Of a stretch of DNA of 64,000 bases, positions 1 to 10,258 are shown piece after piece (position 1 is the first letter of the stretch; every line of letters begins with the position of its first letter). Position numbers and translations under genes: made by a program. The notes under the pieces are model-generated. The model was not told where the DNA came from, did not search any database, and saw nothing but the letters and a program-made list of their open reading frames with translations. The stretch comes from Rhodococcus coprophilus NBRC 100603 (GTDB lineage Bacteria; Actinomycetota; Actinomycetes; Mycobacteriales; Mycobacteriaceae), in contig NZ_BDAM01000010.1 in NCBI RefSeq assembly GCF_001895045.1, positions 186,001 through 250,000 on the forward strand, in the 5' to 3' direction.

Positions 1-438
1 CAGCCATGCCTTGGCAGCCTCGCTGCACGCTGTAATCGGGAAGCTTCCGGCACGCAACAGCCGAATCAATACGACACCTACCGCCCCCCCTTGAATCTCG
101 TGGACCGATACGTAGAAGCTCTGCCTCCGAAGCACCAGGAGTGGGATATAACTCGCCAAGGCAAGTGTCCAGACGACTACGAGATCTGCTCCGCGTATCA
201 CCGCCGGCATCCGCGGATTGCCAATTGCTTTCAGCGACTGGGCACGACGGAGCACGTGGAGTTCAGGATCGACGACAACGCGTGCACCGAGTGCCGTAAG
301 CTTCTCCGTCAGAGGACCTTTCATCGGTAGCACAACCGCTACATCCCACGCTTTCGAGAGAAATATCGACACCTCGTCCAACAGCACTCTGCTCGCACCG
401 TACATATCGTTGCTACCGTGCAGGAAAGTCACCTTCAT
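1..438 (-). CDS. Glycosyltransferase family 4-like, N-terminal part (runs off the left edge)
   Basis: The reading frame starts at ATG 436-438 and stays open for 146 codons to the window edge, so the C-terminal catalytic half is missing. The protein opens MKVTFLHGSNDMYGASRVLL, which is the first beta strand and glycine-containing loop of a GT-B glycosyltransferase, followed by a second Rossmann-like stretch (VAVVLPMKGPLTEKL). Its ATG overlaps the TGA of the preceding glycosyltransferase as ATGA, so the two are translationally coupled in one minus-strand polysaccharide operon. The sugar donor and acceptor cannot be told from this part. Local GC is a little lower than in the rest of the window, as is usual for surface polysaccharide loci. 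Confidence 0.75.
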   Translation of the reverse strand, partial: MKVTFLHGSNDMYGASRVLLDEVSIFLSKAWDVAVVLPMKGPLTEKLTALGARVVVDPELHVLRRAQSLKAIGNPRMPAVIRGADLVVVWTLALASYIPLLVLRRQSFYVSVHEIQGGAVGVVLIRLLRAGSFPITACSEAAKAWL

Positions 439-1502
439 GATCCGACTTCCTTCACCAAGAGGCGCCATCGGTCTCGGAATTGTTCTGGCCCCGTAGCAAC
501 TCCTGCCCGCTCGATCGATCTCTCGCGTGAAGATTCCCATGCCGACCTGTCGCAGATACTGATCATGGACTCGAGCAGTCTTGCCTCGTCAGCAGCGTAG
601 TCACGCCCGTAAGCGGGATGCCCGCCCATTACCTCTGCTAGAGCGCCCCGGGCAGTATGTACAACCGGCAATCCGTGTGATGCGGCCTCCAGAGCGGGGA
701 GGCAGAAACCCTCGTCCAGAGACGCCACTATCAAACAGAACGCGTTGTCGTACAGATCAGAAAGATGTCGGCTGCTGATTCCCCTGACGATCTCGATCCA
801 TTCATGCTCCGGATCCACACGGCCGATCGCGCGTTGCACGGCGGACTCCGCGTTGCCCGGCCGCGCAACCAATGTCAAACCGAAGTCGATGCCGCTCATA
901 CGGCGTACGGTCGACACGGTATTGACAACGATATCGAGCCTTTTATGCCGATCGGTGGACGCCACTGCGAGTACGGTCGGCTTTTGCATGCGTTCCTCAT
1001 AGCCGGGATGGTTCGCGTTCGGCCGGGTTGATTGCGTCGGCCAAGGTATGACGACGATTCTGGTTTCCGGCCATCGTGCGAGTATCCGGTTCTTACTGTG
1101 CTCGGACGGAGTGACCACTACGCGGGCGGCGCGAACCGAGATACCGAAGGTCATCCTCGCGTACGCGTTGTAACCCCGGTCGAAAAGTGACGGGTGATCC
1201 AGAACCATCGTGTCGTGCATGATGACGATCGAGGGAAGATGTCGCGCGCCCATGCCCGTGTTGGTGCAATGCACGATGCAACAAGCATCGATTCTACTTG
1301 CAGTCCTCGGTGCATAGACGAAGTCCCACCTGAGCATTCCCGCCAACCGCCCGACCCTGGACTGCGGTTCTCTACCGACTGTCATCCGGTACACATCGGT
1401 GCCGCCGCCGGCAAGTGCACGGGCCACCTGCGTGGCCCCCATGCTCGAACCGCTGACCCCTCGTGCGCCGATGAAGTCGTTCAAAGCCACGATCATCGTC
1501 AT
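435..1502 (-). CDS. Glycosyltransferase, GT4 family
   Basis: This 355-residue cytoplasmic or membrane-associated glycosyltransferase probably adds one sugar to a lipid-linked polysaccharide repeat unit. The C-terminal half has the GT4 donor-binding signature: VLAVASTDRHKRLD near the domain junction, then DEGFCLPALEAASHGLPVV with the conserved E-x7-E pattern. The N-terminal half holds the acceptor-side Rossmann domain (IVIMHDTMVLDHP). The start ATG at 1502 overlaps the stop of the upstream glycosyltransferase by 4 bp, and the stop overlaps the next start by 4 bp, so it sits in the middle of a tightly packed operon. Sugar specificity is not predictable here. Confidence 0.85.
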   Translation of the reverse strand: MTMIVALNDFIGARGVSGSSMGATQVARALAGGGTDVYRMTVGREPQSRVGRLAGMLRWDFVYAPRTASRIDACCIVHCTNTGMGARHLPSIVIMHDTMVLDHPSLFDRGYNAYARMTFGISVRAARVVVTPSEHSKNRILARWPETRIVVIPWPTQSTRPNANHPGYEERMQKPTVLAVASTDRHKRLDIVVNTVSTVRRMSGIDFGLTLVARPGNAESAVQRAIGRVDPEHEWIEIVRGISSRHLSDLYDNAFCLIVASLDEGFCLPALEAASHGLPVVHTARGALAEVMGGHPAYGRDYAADEARLLESMISICDRSAWESSRERSIERAGVATGPEQFRDRWRLLVKEVGS

Positions 1503-2548
1503 GCCCCCGAAGCCAGTCGGTAGGAGCGTGAAAGCGCTTCGGCAAGAGTGCGTTCGGACAACTTCCTTGCCTGAACGAGAGCGATTCTACGATATTCGCT
1601 GCGGCGGGTCCGGTCTTCGGCCAGGTTCACGACCTTGTCGGAAAAATGACAAACAGCATCTCGGGGCATCGAACCGACTAGATCCTGTTCCGCCCACGGC
1701 ATGGGATCGTCCACCAAGAACTCTTCGAGTCCAACCATCTCTTCCACTGACGTGTTCCGAAACGCCAGCACGGGGCAGCCACATGCCATAGCTTCGATAG
1801 GAGGCAAACCCTGGCCCTCGTAGGCACTGGGATAAATGAAACAAATTGACGCGGAATACAAGTCGCGGAGCCCCTCATCGCTCAACTCGCCGACTACCGT
1901 GCAATCCGGGAACTCGTGTGCCCTTATTCCCCGGCCGGCGATTCTGACCTGGATCTCCGATTTTCTGAGCTGTTTCGCGATCTGCTGAATCCAGTGATAG
2001 CGCTTCCTGTCATCCCGGGACCTCTGGTCGACGAGTGCACAAGCATAAGCAACCGGACCGTCGGCCTGCCCGCTCGGACCACGACGAAATGCAGCACTCA
2101 CCGGGATCGGAGCCGTCACGATCTTCTCCGGCGCGACACCCAACCTGTCTGCGATGCGATTCGCCGTATAATTCGAGTTTGCAACGACGACATCGCATCT
2201 CGTAGCTTGGGAATGGTAGAAGTCGGTCTTCACGCCCCGCTTCGTATATCCGTCGAGGTCCAACGGAATTATGTCCTGTATCGAACAAACCCACGGACGC
2301 GTCTTGATCAGTGGAAGATGCGTCACGGTCGTCGAGTGGAACAACGAGACCTTCCTCAACTGCCCCAAGGTGCGTACGTGATCCAGGAAAGGAGTCGCCG
2401 GCACTCGGCAGTGCGATGTGGCGATCGGAACGACCTCCACACCGCGGATCTTTTGCGCCGCCGCTCTTATTTCCACGGTGTATCTTCCAAGGCCGCGGTC
2501 ACCCCCGGGCTGCACGAGTGCGCCGACGTCAAGCCCGATTCGCGTCAC
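1499..2548 (-). CDS. Glycosyltransferase, GT4 family
   Basis: This is a 349-residue GT-B glycosyltransferase that starts with GTG. The N-terminal domain carries IGLDVGALVQPGGDRGLGRY, the acceptor-side glycine-rich loop seen in mannosyl- and rhamnosyl-type GT4 enzymes. The C-terminal domain has SAYEGQGLPPIEAMACGCPV, the nucleotide-sugar binding E-x7-E motif. It lies 110 bp downstream of the sugar-phosphate transferase gene and is coupled by ATGA to the next glycosyltransferase. It is therefore likely to act as an early extension enzyme after priming of undecaprenyl phosphate. The identity of the sugar is not visible in the sequence. Confidence 0.87.
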   Translation of the reverse strand: MTRIGLDVGALVQPGGDRGLGRYTVEIRAAAQKIRGVEVVPIATSHCRVPATPFLDHVRTLGQLRKVSLFHSTTVTHLPLIKTRPWVCSIQDIIPLDLDGYTKRGVKTDFYHSQATRCDVVVANSNYTANRIADRLGVAPEKIVTAPIPVSAAFRRGPSGQADGPVAYACALVDQRSRDDRKRYHWIQQIAKQLRKSEIQVRIAGRGIRAHEFPDCTVVGELSDEGLRDLYSASICFIYPSAYEGQGLPPIEAMACGCPVLAFRNTSVEEMVGLEEFLVDDPMPWAEQDLVGSMPRDAVCHFSDKVVNLAEDRTRRSEYRRIALVQARKLSERTLAEALSRSYRLASGA

Positions 2549-2658
2549 GATGGCAGTACCCCTCCCGGTTGCACGGCGGATGCACTGGTACGTCGCCCTC
2601 GGTCACGACCGACTCGTTCGCCACTTCACGCTCGCCCGGCTTTCGCTGCACCCATCTC

Positions 2659-4197
2659 TCAGTACGCACCTTCGCTTAGCAGCACAGCCTTGACCGTCTT
2701 TCCGATGATCAGCACGTCGGTGACCATCGACCAGTTCTCGACATACGAGAGATCCAGCCGCACTGCCTCGTCCCACGAGAGGTCCGACCGTCCGCTGACC
2801 TGCCACAGTCCCGTCAGTCCCGGCCGCACCAGCAGTCGTCGGCGGACTCGGCCGTCGTACCCTTCCACCTCACGACGCAGCGGTGGGCGAGGCCCGACGA
2901 CGCTCATTTCGCCGCGCACCACGTTGATGAACTGAGGCAACTCATCGATGCTGAAGCGTCGAATGATCCGCCCCACGCGCGTCACCCGCGGGTCGTCGCG
3001 CATCTTGAAGAGGAGTCCGGATCCTTCGCTCCGATCGAGCAGCGCAGGGATCTGTTCGTCGGCGTCGATCACCATCGAGCGGAACTTGATCATCGCGAAC
3101 GATCGTCCGTCCAACCCGATGCGCTCGGCTCTGTAGAACACCGGGCCCTTGTCGTCGAGCCTGATCGCCAGCGCTACCAACGCGAACACCGGACTGAGCA
3201 CGACCAGCACGGCCGACGAGAACATGAGGTCGAACAATCGCTTCCCGCTGCGCTTGGCACCGTGGTACCGCGGCTTCTCCACATGGATCAGCGGCAGACC
3301 GGCAACGGGGCGCATCTCCAGGCGCGGTCCTGCGACATCCACTACCCCGGTGGCAACGACAAGATCGGCTTCGAGCGGTTCGAGCATCCATACGAGGTCC
3401 TGAATGCCTTCGTGCCCTAGAGTTTCGGTGGCAGTCACCGCGACGGTGTCGGCACCGGAGATCTTCAGCGCCTCGTCCACCGACGATTCGTCGCCGTAGA
3501 TGGGGATACAGCGTCCGCCGACATCGATATCCTCCCCGGGCACCCCTGAGTACCGGGGGACGCACACGCCGACGACGTAATACCCGTCGGCTTTCTTTCG
3601 CTCGAAGGTCTGCGCCATGTGCCGAACGGCACGAGCACCCCCGACGACCAGCACGCGCGTGCTGAACTGACCCGACCGACGTTTGCGCGAAACACCCTTA
3701 CGCCACAACCATCGACTGAGCAGTAGGGTCGTCAAGCCCGCCGGCAGTGCGATCGCCAGATACCCGCGAGCAAGCTCCATCCGGAAGACGAGCGCCAAAA
3801 TGGCGACGATGCCGAACAACCGGAGGGTGCTTGCGATGACGCGCTGGTACTCCTCGAAGCCGGAACCCACGACGCGCCGGGACCGGGTGCGGAACCCGGC
3901 GAGAATGATGATCCAGGCAGCCGCAAACGCGACGGAGACCAGTGTGTAGTCGAGGGCGTGGACAGCATCCACGGTCAGCAGACTGTCCTGACCGAACCGG
4001 ATCACGTGCGCCGAAACGACCGCGAGAACCACGATCACGGCATCGGTCCAGAACAGCCGGCGCACGTATGCGCGTTGCCAGCTCGGCCGTTTTGCCGATG
4101 AACCGCCTCTGGGGTCCTCGGTGCGCACCTGTTCGCGACGTACCGCGCGCCGATCGAGAGTGGCTGTGGACCGTCGGTTTACGGGTACCGCGGTCAT
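2659..4197 (-). CDS. Polyprenyl-phosphate sugar-1-phosphate transferase (WcaJ/CpsE type)
   Basis: This membrane enzyme primes exopolysaccharide synthesis by moving a sugar-1-phosphate from a nucleotide sugar to undecaprenyl phosphate. It has four N-terminal membrane segments, a soluble CoA-binding-like domain (RVLVVGGARAVRHMA), a fifth hydrophobic segment before the catalytic part, and the bacterial sugar transferase domain with KFRSMV, RRFSIDELPQFINV, VVGPRPP and RPGLTGLWQVSGRS. The frame is open back to 4329. I prefer ATG 4197, preceded by AAGG, because it gives 512 residues with about the same 50-residue leader as the 510-residue paralogue at 35429-36961. It heads the glycosyltransferase operon that runs off the left edge. 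Confidence 0.9.
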   Translation of the reverse strand: MTAVPVNRRSTATLDRRAVRREQVRTEDPRGGSSAKRPSWQRAYVRRLFWTDAVIVVLAVVSAHVIRFGQDSLLTVDAVHALDYTLVSVAFAAAWIIILAGFRTRSRRVVGSGFEEYQRVIASTLRLFGIVAILALVFRMELARGYLAIALPAGLTTLLLSRWLWRKGVSRKRRSGQFSTRVLVVGGARAVRHMAQTFERKKADGYYVVGVCVPRYSGVPGEDIDVGGRCIPIYGDESSVDEALKISGADTVAVTATETLGHEGIQDLVWMLEPLEADLVVATGVVDVAGPRLEMRPVAGLPLIHVEKPRYHGAKRSGKRLFDLMFSSAVLVVLSPVFALVALAIRLDDKGPVFYRAERIGLDGRSFAMIKFRSMVIDADEQIPALLDRSEGSGLLFKMRDDPRVTRVGRIIRRFSIDELPQFINVVRGEMSVVGPRPPLRREVEGYDGRVRRRLLVRPGLTGLWQVSGRSDLSWDEAVRLDLSYVENWSMVTDVLIIGKTVKAVLLSEGAY

Positions 4198-4358
4198 CGT
4201 GCCTTCGTCCTCATACGTGTCTCCTCCCCGAGACAACCGTCGACCCCCGAACTCGGGCCGAGACAAAGCGTCGGCCGGGAACGAGTCAGGCAAACCACCC
4301 CGAATGCCCTTGCGAAACGACGTAGACATCCACTACTGCTCACGGGTCGCTGGGGGCA

Positions 4359-4364
4359 ACTATA
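4359..4364 (-). promoter_or_regulatory. Possible -10 element of the left polysaccharide operon
   Basis: On the minus strand this reads TATAGT, a good -10 hexamer in an otherwise GC-rich stretch. It lies about 160 bp before the preferred ATG at 4197. No convincing -35 hexamer was found at the expected distance, so this is only a candidate. Confidence 0.25.
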
Positions 4365-4987
4365 ACGTCACTTACAGCTCGTAGCATCTGAGAGCATCTT
4401 GAATTCCGACTTCAGCTATTACCCATCCTTCGCTGATCGTGCGGATTTCGATCTTGCATCTGGGACCACCCCGCCACATGCGTAACACGCACGGCCACAG
4501 CGGCACTGAAGCCTCGGGTGCGTGGAGAATCTACGCGAAGACTCCCACCGCTGTCTGTCTTGCGTAGTTCGAGACGTTTACAGGGGACAATTTCCGAATT
4601 CGTTCCGACCGCCTTCGGAAGAATGTCCTCATCCGGCGTCTGCGTCTCGGTGTCGGAGCGTCGGGACTGACGCGGGGAATCGGTCGGTAAAGGCCCAGGC
4701 CGAGGAAAGGTTCGTCATCCGGACCTCATTCGGGGGGTGGGCCCGCACTGAAGATCGTGGTTGGACGTCCGTTACCGACGGATCGCGATGTTCGGGCGTT
4801 TGTAATCCGAACGGATGAATTCGGTCCGCAATGTCCTGGTAAGCGTAACGAGAAGAGCCAGGCGCTGGATACACGGTGTGTCGCAAGCGAATACCGGGGA
4901 GGTTCGGGAGCGGCCGGTCTCGGGGAGGAGACTCGCGTGGGGGCGGACGTCGATCGTGGTGGACGGGAGGCCATCGGATCGGCGGCG

Positions 4988-5019
4988 GTGCGCGGGTCCG
5001 CGTGAGCGGACCCGCGCAC
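4988..5019 (-). terminator. Hairpin terminator after the SDR gene
   Basis: A perfect 14-bp stem (GTGCGCGGGTCCGC pairing with GCGGACCCGCGCAC) closes a four-base GTGA loop. It lies about 85 bp past the stop of the minus-strand SDR gene. There is no T-tract, which is common for actinobacterial terminators. Confidence 0.6.
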
Positions 5020-5104
5020 GACCGCCACCTCCGCCCCAAAGGGCGGGGCCGGGTACGTCGGCGGCAGCGTGGGCCGGTTGCGCCTCGGCGCCTGCTGGAC
5101 CGAG

Positions 5105-6025
5105 TTACGGGGAAGGCATCCCGCCGTTGACGTGGATCGTCGACCCGACCACATAGCTCGATTCCGGCGATGCCAGGAATACGTATGCCGGCGCCAGTTC
5201 GGTGGGTTGCCCGGCACGCCCCAGTGGTGTGTTCTGTCCGAATTCGGGCAGTTCCTCCTTCGGCTGTCCGTCGGAGGGTTGCAGCGGAGTCCAGATGGGC
5301 CCCGGCGCGACGGCGTTGACGCGGATGCCCTTACTCGCGAGCTGGTTCGCCAGTCCCTTGGTGAAGTTGTTGATCGCCGCCTTGGTGGAGGCGTAATCCA
5401 TCAACGTCGGCGACGGCATGTACGCCACGATCGACGTGGTGTTGATGATGGTGCTGCCTTCACCCAAATGGGCCAGGGCCGCACGCGTCGTCCGGAACAT
5501 CGCCAGGATATTCGTCTCGAAGGTCTCCTCGAGTTGCTCGTCGGGCAGTTCTTCGAGGCTGGTCACCGCGATCTGCTTGCCGGCATTGTTGACGAGGATG
5601 TCGAGCCCGCCGAGGTGCTCGGCTGCGTTGTCGACCACGCTGCGGCAGAACTCCGCGTCGGTGAGGTCGCCAGGCAGAGCCACCGCCTTTCGGCCGCTTT
5701 CCGAGATGATGCGGGCGACCTCCTGCGCGTCGGCTTCCTCCGCGGGCAGATAGGAGATCGCAACGTCGGCACCCTCACGCGCGAACGCGATCGCGACCGC
5801 CGCGCCGATCCCGGAGTCGCCACCGGTCACCAGCGCTTTCCGACCCTTCAGCCGCCCTGTCCCCCGGTACGAGAATTCGCCGATGTCGGCCCGCGGTGCC
5901 AGATCGGATTCGTGACCCGGTTCCGGTTGATGCTGCTCGGGCGGGGTGATCGACGGATAACGGGTCACGGGATTCTGGAAGTGGAGCTGGTCTGTCCGGG
6001 TTGTGTGGGCGTCATCCTCAGCCAT
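5105..6025 (-). CDS. SDR family oxidoreductase (general stress / glucose dehydrogenase-like)
   Basis: This is a 306-residue NAD(P)-dependent short-chain dehydrogenase. It has a 45-residue N-terminal extension (QNPVTRYPSITPPEQHQPEP) that is typical of the YghA/YdaD stress-protein subgroup. The Rossmann core shows GGDSGIG for cofactor binding, NNAGKQ, the catalytic serine in NTTSIV and the YASTK catalytic Tyr-Lys. The C-terminus ends HVNGGMPSP. Members of this subgroup are often induced by osmotic or oxidative stress, and the neighbouring Na+/H+ antiporter fits that setting. The physiological substrate is unknown. It stands as a single gene closed by the hairpin at 4988. Confidence 0.85.
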   Translation of the reverse strand: MAEDDAHTTRTDQLHFQNPVTRYPSITPPEQHQPEPGHESDLAPRADIGEFSYRGTGRLKGRKALVTGGDSGIGAAVAIAFAREGADVAISYLPAEEADAQEVARIISESGRKAVALPGDLTDAEFCRSVVDNAAEHLGGLDILVNNAGKQIAVTSLEELPDEQLEETFETNILAMFRTTRAALAHLGEGSTIINTTSIVAYMPSPTLMDYASTKAAINNFTKGLANQLASKGIRVNAVAPGPIWTPLQPSDGQPKEELPEFGQNTPLGRAGQPTELAPAYVFLASPESSYVVGSTIHVNGGMPSP

Positions 6026-6136
6026 CGGTGCCGTCCTGCGCTGCTCGGGTATGGGTCCCTCTCCGGCTTCCCGCCTTCGCCATCGTCAAACTTCCACTCC
6101 GGGCGTGACGACGCGAGGTCCGCGGCCGCGCAGTAC

Positions 6137-7990
6137 TCAGCTGTCGCGCGCCTCTTCGAGTCTGCGGATCAACGTCGCGGCGTCGAACGGACCGGTGTGC
6201 AGCGTGAGATCCGAATCGGTGGCACCGAGATAGAACGTCGGTGTCCCGCCCACGTCGCTGGTTGCGGCGTCGAGATCGTCGTCTTCGACTCGATGCCGGT
6301 AGCGTTCCAGCCGCAGATCCTCTTCGAATCGGTCCATGTCGAGGCCCAGTCGCTCGGCGTAGTCGTAGATCTCCTCCTCGGACAGCGCGTCACTGTGGGC
6401 GAAGAGGACGTCATGCATCTCCCAGAACTTGCCCTGCGTTGCGGCCGCCTCGGAGGCCTCGGCCGCGAAACGCGCGTAGGGATGCACCGCGTCGAGCGGG
6501 AGGTGCCGGAAGACGTACCGGAGGTCGTCACCGAAGTGTTTACGCACCTCTTGGATGCCCCCGGTGGCCCTGGTGCAGAACGGGCACTCGAAATCGCCGT
6601 ATTCCACAAGCGTGAGCGGTGCGTTCTCCGGTCCCCTCAGGTGATCTCGGCGCGGATCGACCGGACGTAACAACACCGGTCCGATGGCTCCTTCGGCCGG
6701 GAGACGGCGGTCGAACACCCGGAACAGCAGCCAGCCCGATCCTGTCGCGAGCAGCGCGGCGACGAGCACTCCGATACGCGCATCGTTTGCCGCCTCCGAG
6801 GACTCGAACGCCAGGTCCACGATGAACAGCGAGATAGTGAATCCGATGCCGGCAAGGGCCGCCCCGCCGCTGACCTGCGACAGAGTCAGACCCGGAGGCA
6901 AGCTCCCCGGTCGCAGACGTGAGAACACCGCGGTAGCCGCGGTGATACCGACCAGCTTGCCCACCACCAACCCGAGAACGACACCCCACGTGATCGGCGA
7001 TCCGATCGCGTCGCCGAGGGTTTCACCGGTGATCACCACGCCGGCGTTCGCGAGCGCGAAGATCGGCACGACGAGAAACGCGACGTACGGCTGATAGAAC
7101 CGCAGCAACCGCTCGTTGACGGACACCGCGCGGAGCACCCCGAGTTGCGCCGCGCGCGCGTAGTCGGGATTGGGCGATTGACGGAACGCCCGCGTCAGCT
7201 CACCTGCGCGTTCCACCTCGCCGCGCCTGGGTGGGTAGACAGGAAGGATGAGTGCGATCAGCACGCCGGCAAGGGTGGGATGCACTCCCGACTCGTAGAA
7301 GGCCACCCACGTCCCGGCCGCAACGAAGAAGTAGGCGATGCCGCGCCAGACTTCCAGGCGGCGGAACTGCATGATCAGAAGAAGTCCCGCACCACCGAGC
7401 AGCAGATAGCCGAGCCTCAGTTCCTCGGTATAGAACAGCGCGATGATAGCGAGGGCGCCGATGTCGTCGGCCACCGCGAGGGTCAGGATGAAGACGCGTA
7501 ACCGGGCGGGACACCGGGGACCGACGAGTGCGAGCGCGCCCAGCACGAACGCAGTGTCGGTGGAGACCACCACACCCCAGGCTCCGGCCGCCTCCCCGCT
7601 GGGATTGAGCAGGAGGTAGAGCACCGCCGGTAATGCGAGCCCCGCGATCGCGGCCACCAGCGGGACGGCGGCGCGTGTGCGGTCGGTGAGTTCTCCGATC
7701 GTGAGTTCGCGTTTCACTTCCAGTCCGACGACGAAGAAGAACAGCGTCATCACCGCGTCGTTGACCCAGTCTTTCAGGTCGAGGCTGATGCCGTAGTCAC
7801 CGATCCTGATACTCAGCGGGGTGTGCCAGAAGGCCTCGTACGAACTCCCGAGGTTGGCCCAGATCAGGGCAACCACCGTGGCGGCGAGCAGAAATCCGGC
7901 GGCCAGCGTGTCGTCGTCGGTGCCGTCACGGATGCCGGCGAGAAGCCGGGACATTCTGCGAAGCTTCGTGGGATTCTCGTCGACCGTCAT
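6137..7990 (-). CDS. nhaA: NhaA Na+/H+ antiporter fused to a DsbA-like thioredoxin domain
   Basis: Residues 1 to about 420 form the NhaA antiporter, with about twelve membrane segments and the ADDIGA motif that carries the paired ion-binding aspartates. The rest, from about residue 435, is a soluble thioredoxin-fold domain with GDFECPFC as the CxxC active site and a cis-proline in GGTPTFYLG, close to DsbA/FrnE. I chose ATG 7990 because TCGAGGAGCAC gives a strong ribosome site, although the frame is open to 8074; this gives 617 residues. It should exchange sodium for protons in the cytoplasmic membrane. The role of the thiol domain is unproven. This fusion recurs in actinobacteria. Confidence 0.92.
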   Translation of the reverse strand: MTVDENPTKLRRMSRLLAGIRDGTDDDTLAAGFLLAATVVALIWANLGSSYEAFWHTPLSIRIGDYGISLDLKDWVNDAVMTLFFFVVGLEVKRELTIGELTDRTRAAVPLVAAIAGLALPAVLYLLLNPSGEAAGAWGVVVSTDTAFVLGALALVGPRCPARLRVFILTLAVADDIGALAIIALFYTEELRLGYLLLGGAGLLLIMQFRRLEVWRGIAYFFVAAGTWVAFYESGVHPTLAGVLIALILPVYPPRRGEVERAGELTRAFRQSPNPDYARAAQLGVLRAVSVNERLLRFYQPYVAFLVVPIFALANAGVVITGETLGDAIGSPITWGVVLGLVVGKLVGITAATAVFSRLRPGSLPPGLTLSQVSGGAALAGIGFTISLFIVDLAFESSEAANDARIGVLVAALLATGSGWLLFRVFDRRLPAEGAIGPVLLRPVDPRRDHLRGPENAPLTLVEYGDFECPFCTRATGGIQEVRKHFGDDLRYVFRHLPLDAVHPYARFAAEASEAAATQGKFWEMHDVLFAHSDALSEEEIYDYAERLGLDMDRFEEDLRLERYRHRVEDDDLDAATSDVGGTPTFYLGATDSDLTLHTGPFDAATLIRRLEEARDS

Positions 7991-8118
7991 GTGCTCCTCG
8001 ATCCGAAGTCCGCTCCGAGTCTCCTCGCGAACGTTCCCGCTTCCATCGAAAGCGTAGAGACGGCAGCGCAGCATGGCAGTGTACGAAGAGAAACCGGTAG
8101 CTATCGATGGGGGCGCAA

Positions 8119-9024
<906 letters not shown>

Positions 9025-9035
9025 CGCGGGGCAGG

Positions 9036-9584
9036 TCAGAGAGGCTTGAGAAACGAGAAGAATCCGGGAGTGTGGACCTGACGGAGCCGCGTGAGCTTCC
9101 GATACGAAATCAGCCATATACCATCAACTTTGGTGTATCGCTCATGGTAGTGACCCCACCCGTGCAGGGATTCCTCGGTGCCGTCGTTGTCCCACCACAA
9201 TTGGTCTTCCATAGCCCAGATGCCGCGCGCCGTGGTGTCGGATTCCAGCACGATCTCGGGGCAGTGCCCGTGGTGCGCCGAGGTGACCGGCACCGGGCCG
9301 TCGAGCAGGTTACTGATGGCGCGGGTCAGCGCCTCGCGTCCGACGACACGCCCTGATTCACCGTCCGTGCTGGGCTGCTTGTCGCCGGGCAGGCCCTGCC
9401 ACGTTTCGCTGACGACGTCCTCGGTGTGCAGCGTCGGGTAGTACTCCCATTGCTTGTTGTCCATCACCCGGAGCCGGGCCGCGAAGACCCGCTCGATCTC
9501 ACGGATGGCGAGCAACTGCTCGGCAGCACCCAGGGTGAGGGCCGGCGTTTCCGCGTCAGTGTCTCGTACTTCGTTGTGCGACAA
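9036..9584 (-). CDS. SnoaL/NTF2-like protein
   Basis: This 182-residue protein has the conical NTF2-like fold seen in SnoaL polyketide cyclases, steroid isomerases and small hydroxylase subunits. The opening helix AAEQLLAIREIERVFAARL, the strand WEYYPTLHTEDVV and the closing TKVDGIWLISYRKLTRLRQVHT are characteristic. It is co-directional with a second SnoaL-like gene 20 bp upstream and both diverge from the HsaA-like monooxygenase, so they are probably co-regulated with ring degradation. In this family single proteins act as isomerases, dehydratases or accessory binding proteins, and I cannot choose between these. Confidence 0.75.
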   Translation of the reverse strand: MSHNEVRDTDAETPALTLGAAEQLLAIREIERVFAARLRVMDNKQWEYYPTLHTEDVVSETWQGLPGDKQPSTDGESGRVVGREALTRAISNLLDGPVPVTSAHHGHCPEIVLESDTTARGIWAMEDQLWWDNDGTEESLHGWGHYHERYTKVDGIWLISYRKLTRLRQVHTPGFFSFLKPL

Positions 9585-9604
9585 GGTTCTACCTTCGATC
9601 GAGG

Positions 9605-10090
9605 TCAGCGGGACGCGCGGGCCAGCAGCTCGCGCGCCGCGTCGCTACCGTCGAGCAGACGGGCGGTGCGGCGCTTGATCTTCCAGGATCCGTCGATGCG
9701 CGCGAGTTCGAAGCGGTTGGCGGTGACGCGCCAGACGCGGAACGAATCGGCGTCGAGGTTGCGTCGGAGGAGCAGCGAATGGCAGGTGGCGACGGCGGTG
9801 TCTCCGTCGACCCGGATGTGGACCGGGTCGAGGAGATGGCCGCAACCTTCGTTGATGTAGTCCTGGTGGGGGCGGGTGCGCACCATTTCGGTGATCGCGT
9901 CGCGGCCCTCCATCACACGGATGTCGATGTCGTAGACGGCGTCCTCCGCCCACAGTTCGCCGACAGCGTCGGCGTCACCGGCATCGACAGCAGGTCCGTA
10001 CGCCGACAGCACTTCCTGGATCGCCGCCTTGTCTTCGAGTACCTGGACGCGCTCGAGCAGGGAAGCCACCAGGGCTGCGGTGTCGGTCAT
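9605..10090 (-). CDS. SnoaL/NTF2-like protein (second copy)
   Basis: This is a 161-residue protein starting at ATG 10090 (MTDTAALVASLLERVQVLED). The segment AAIQEVLSAYGPAVDAGDADAVGELWAEDA and the closing DGSWKIKRRTARLLDG are the usual SnoaL_4/NTF2 pattern. It precedes the related gene at 9036-9584 by 20 bp, so the two may form a hetero-oligomer or act in sequence. Its start lies 234 bp from the divergent HsaA-like gene, and that gap holds three inverted repeats that could serve both promoters. The frame stays open far upstream of 10090, but that part is antisense to the monooxygenase and I reject it. Confidence 0.8.
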   Translation of the reverse strand: MTDTAALVASLLERVQVLEDKAAIQEVLSAYGPAVDAGDADAVGELWAEDAVYDIDIRVMEGRDAITEMVRTRPHQDYINEGCGHLLDPVHIRVDGDTAVATCHSLLLRRNLDADSFRVWRVTANRFELARIDGSWKIKRRTARLLDGSDAARELLARASR

Positions 10091-10171
10091 CTTGCTCCTT
10101 CGGAAGTGTGGGCGCGCGGCCGTGCGTTGTCCTCGTTGTACCGCTGCGCCGCAGGTCGCGCAGTTGTTGTC

Positions 10172-10182
10172 CCGTTCAACGG
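10172..10182. promoter_or_regulatory. Inverted repeat in the SnoaL/HsaA divergent promoter region
   Basis: CCGTT-C-AACGG is a perfect 5+1+5 inverted repeat. Its core resembles the repeat at 10259-10271, so both may be operators for one regulator, for example one of the IclR proteins encoded downstream. Confidence 0.35.
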
Positions 10183-10235
10183 AAACATCGATGCGGCCGG
10201 ATGTGGCCCCTGCCACTCTTCGAGGCAGTGCATCG

Positions 10236-10248
10236 GCACACTGTGTGC
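10236..10248. promoter_or_regulatory. Inverted repeat upstream of the HsaA-like gene
   Basis: GCACAC-T-GTGTGC is a perfect 6+1+6 palindrome lying 77 bp before the start of the HsaA-like gene. It is a candidate operator with no assigned regulator. Confidence 0.3.
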
Positions 10249-10258
10249 GCCGGTCCCA

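Larger units (their letters stand above)
4198..5104. other. Intergenic region, about 900 bp, upstream of the polysaccharide operon
   Basis: No gene is supported here. Several overlapping frames are open on both strands, but their translations are arginine- and proline-rich low-complexity strings without domains or credible ribosome sites. The stretch 4330-4620 is richer in A and T and may hold the operon promoter. The right end holds the perfect hairpin at 4988-5019 and a smaller one at 5031-5046 (CCGCCC, loop CAAA, GGGCGG). Such long gaps before surface polysaccharide operons often carry regulatory sites, but none was identified. Confidence 0.5.

Noticed and set aside
4629-5217. Several open frames in the gap before the left polysaccharide operon
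   Set aside because: Proline/arginine-rich translations on both strands, no ribosome sites and no domains. A perfect hairpin lies within them.
5069-6670. A 533-codon plus-strand frame opposite the SDR and nhaA genes
   Set aside because: It spans two minus-strand genes with clear domains and itself has none.
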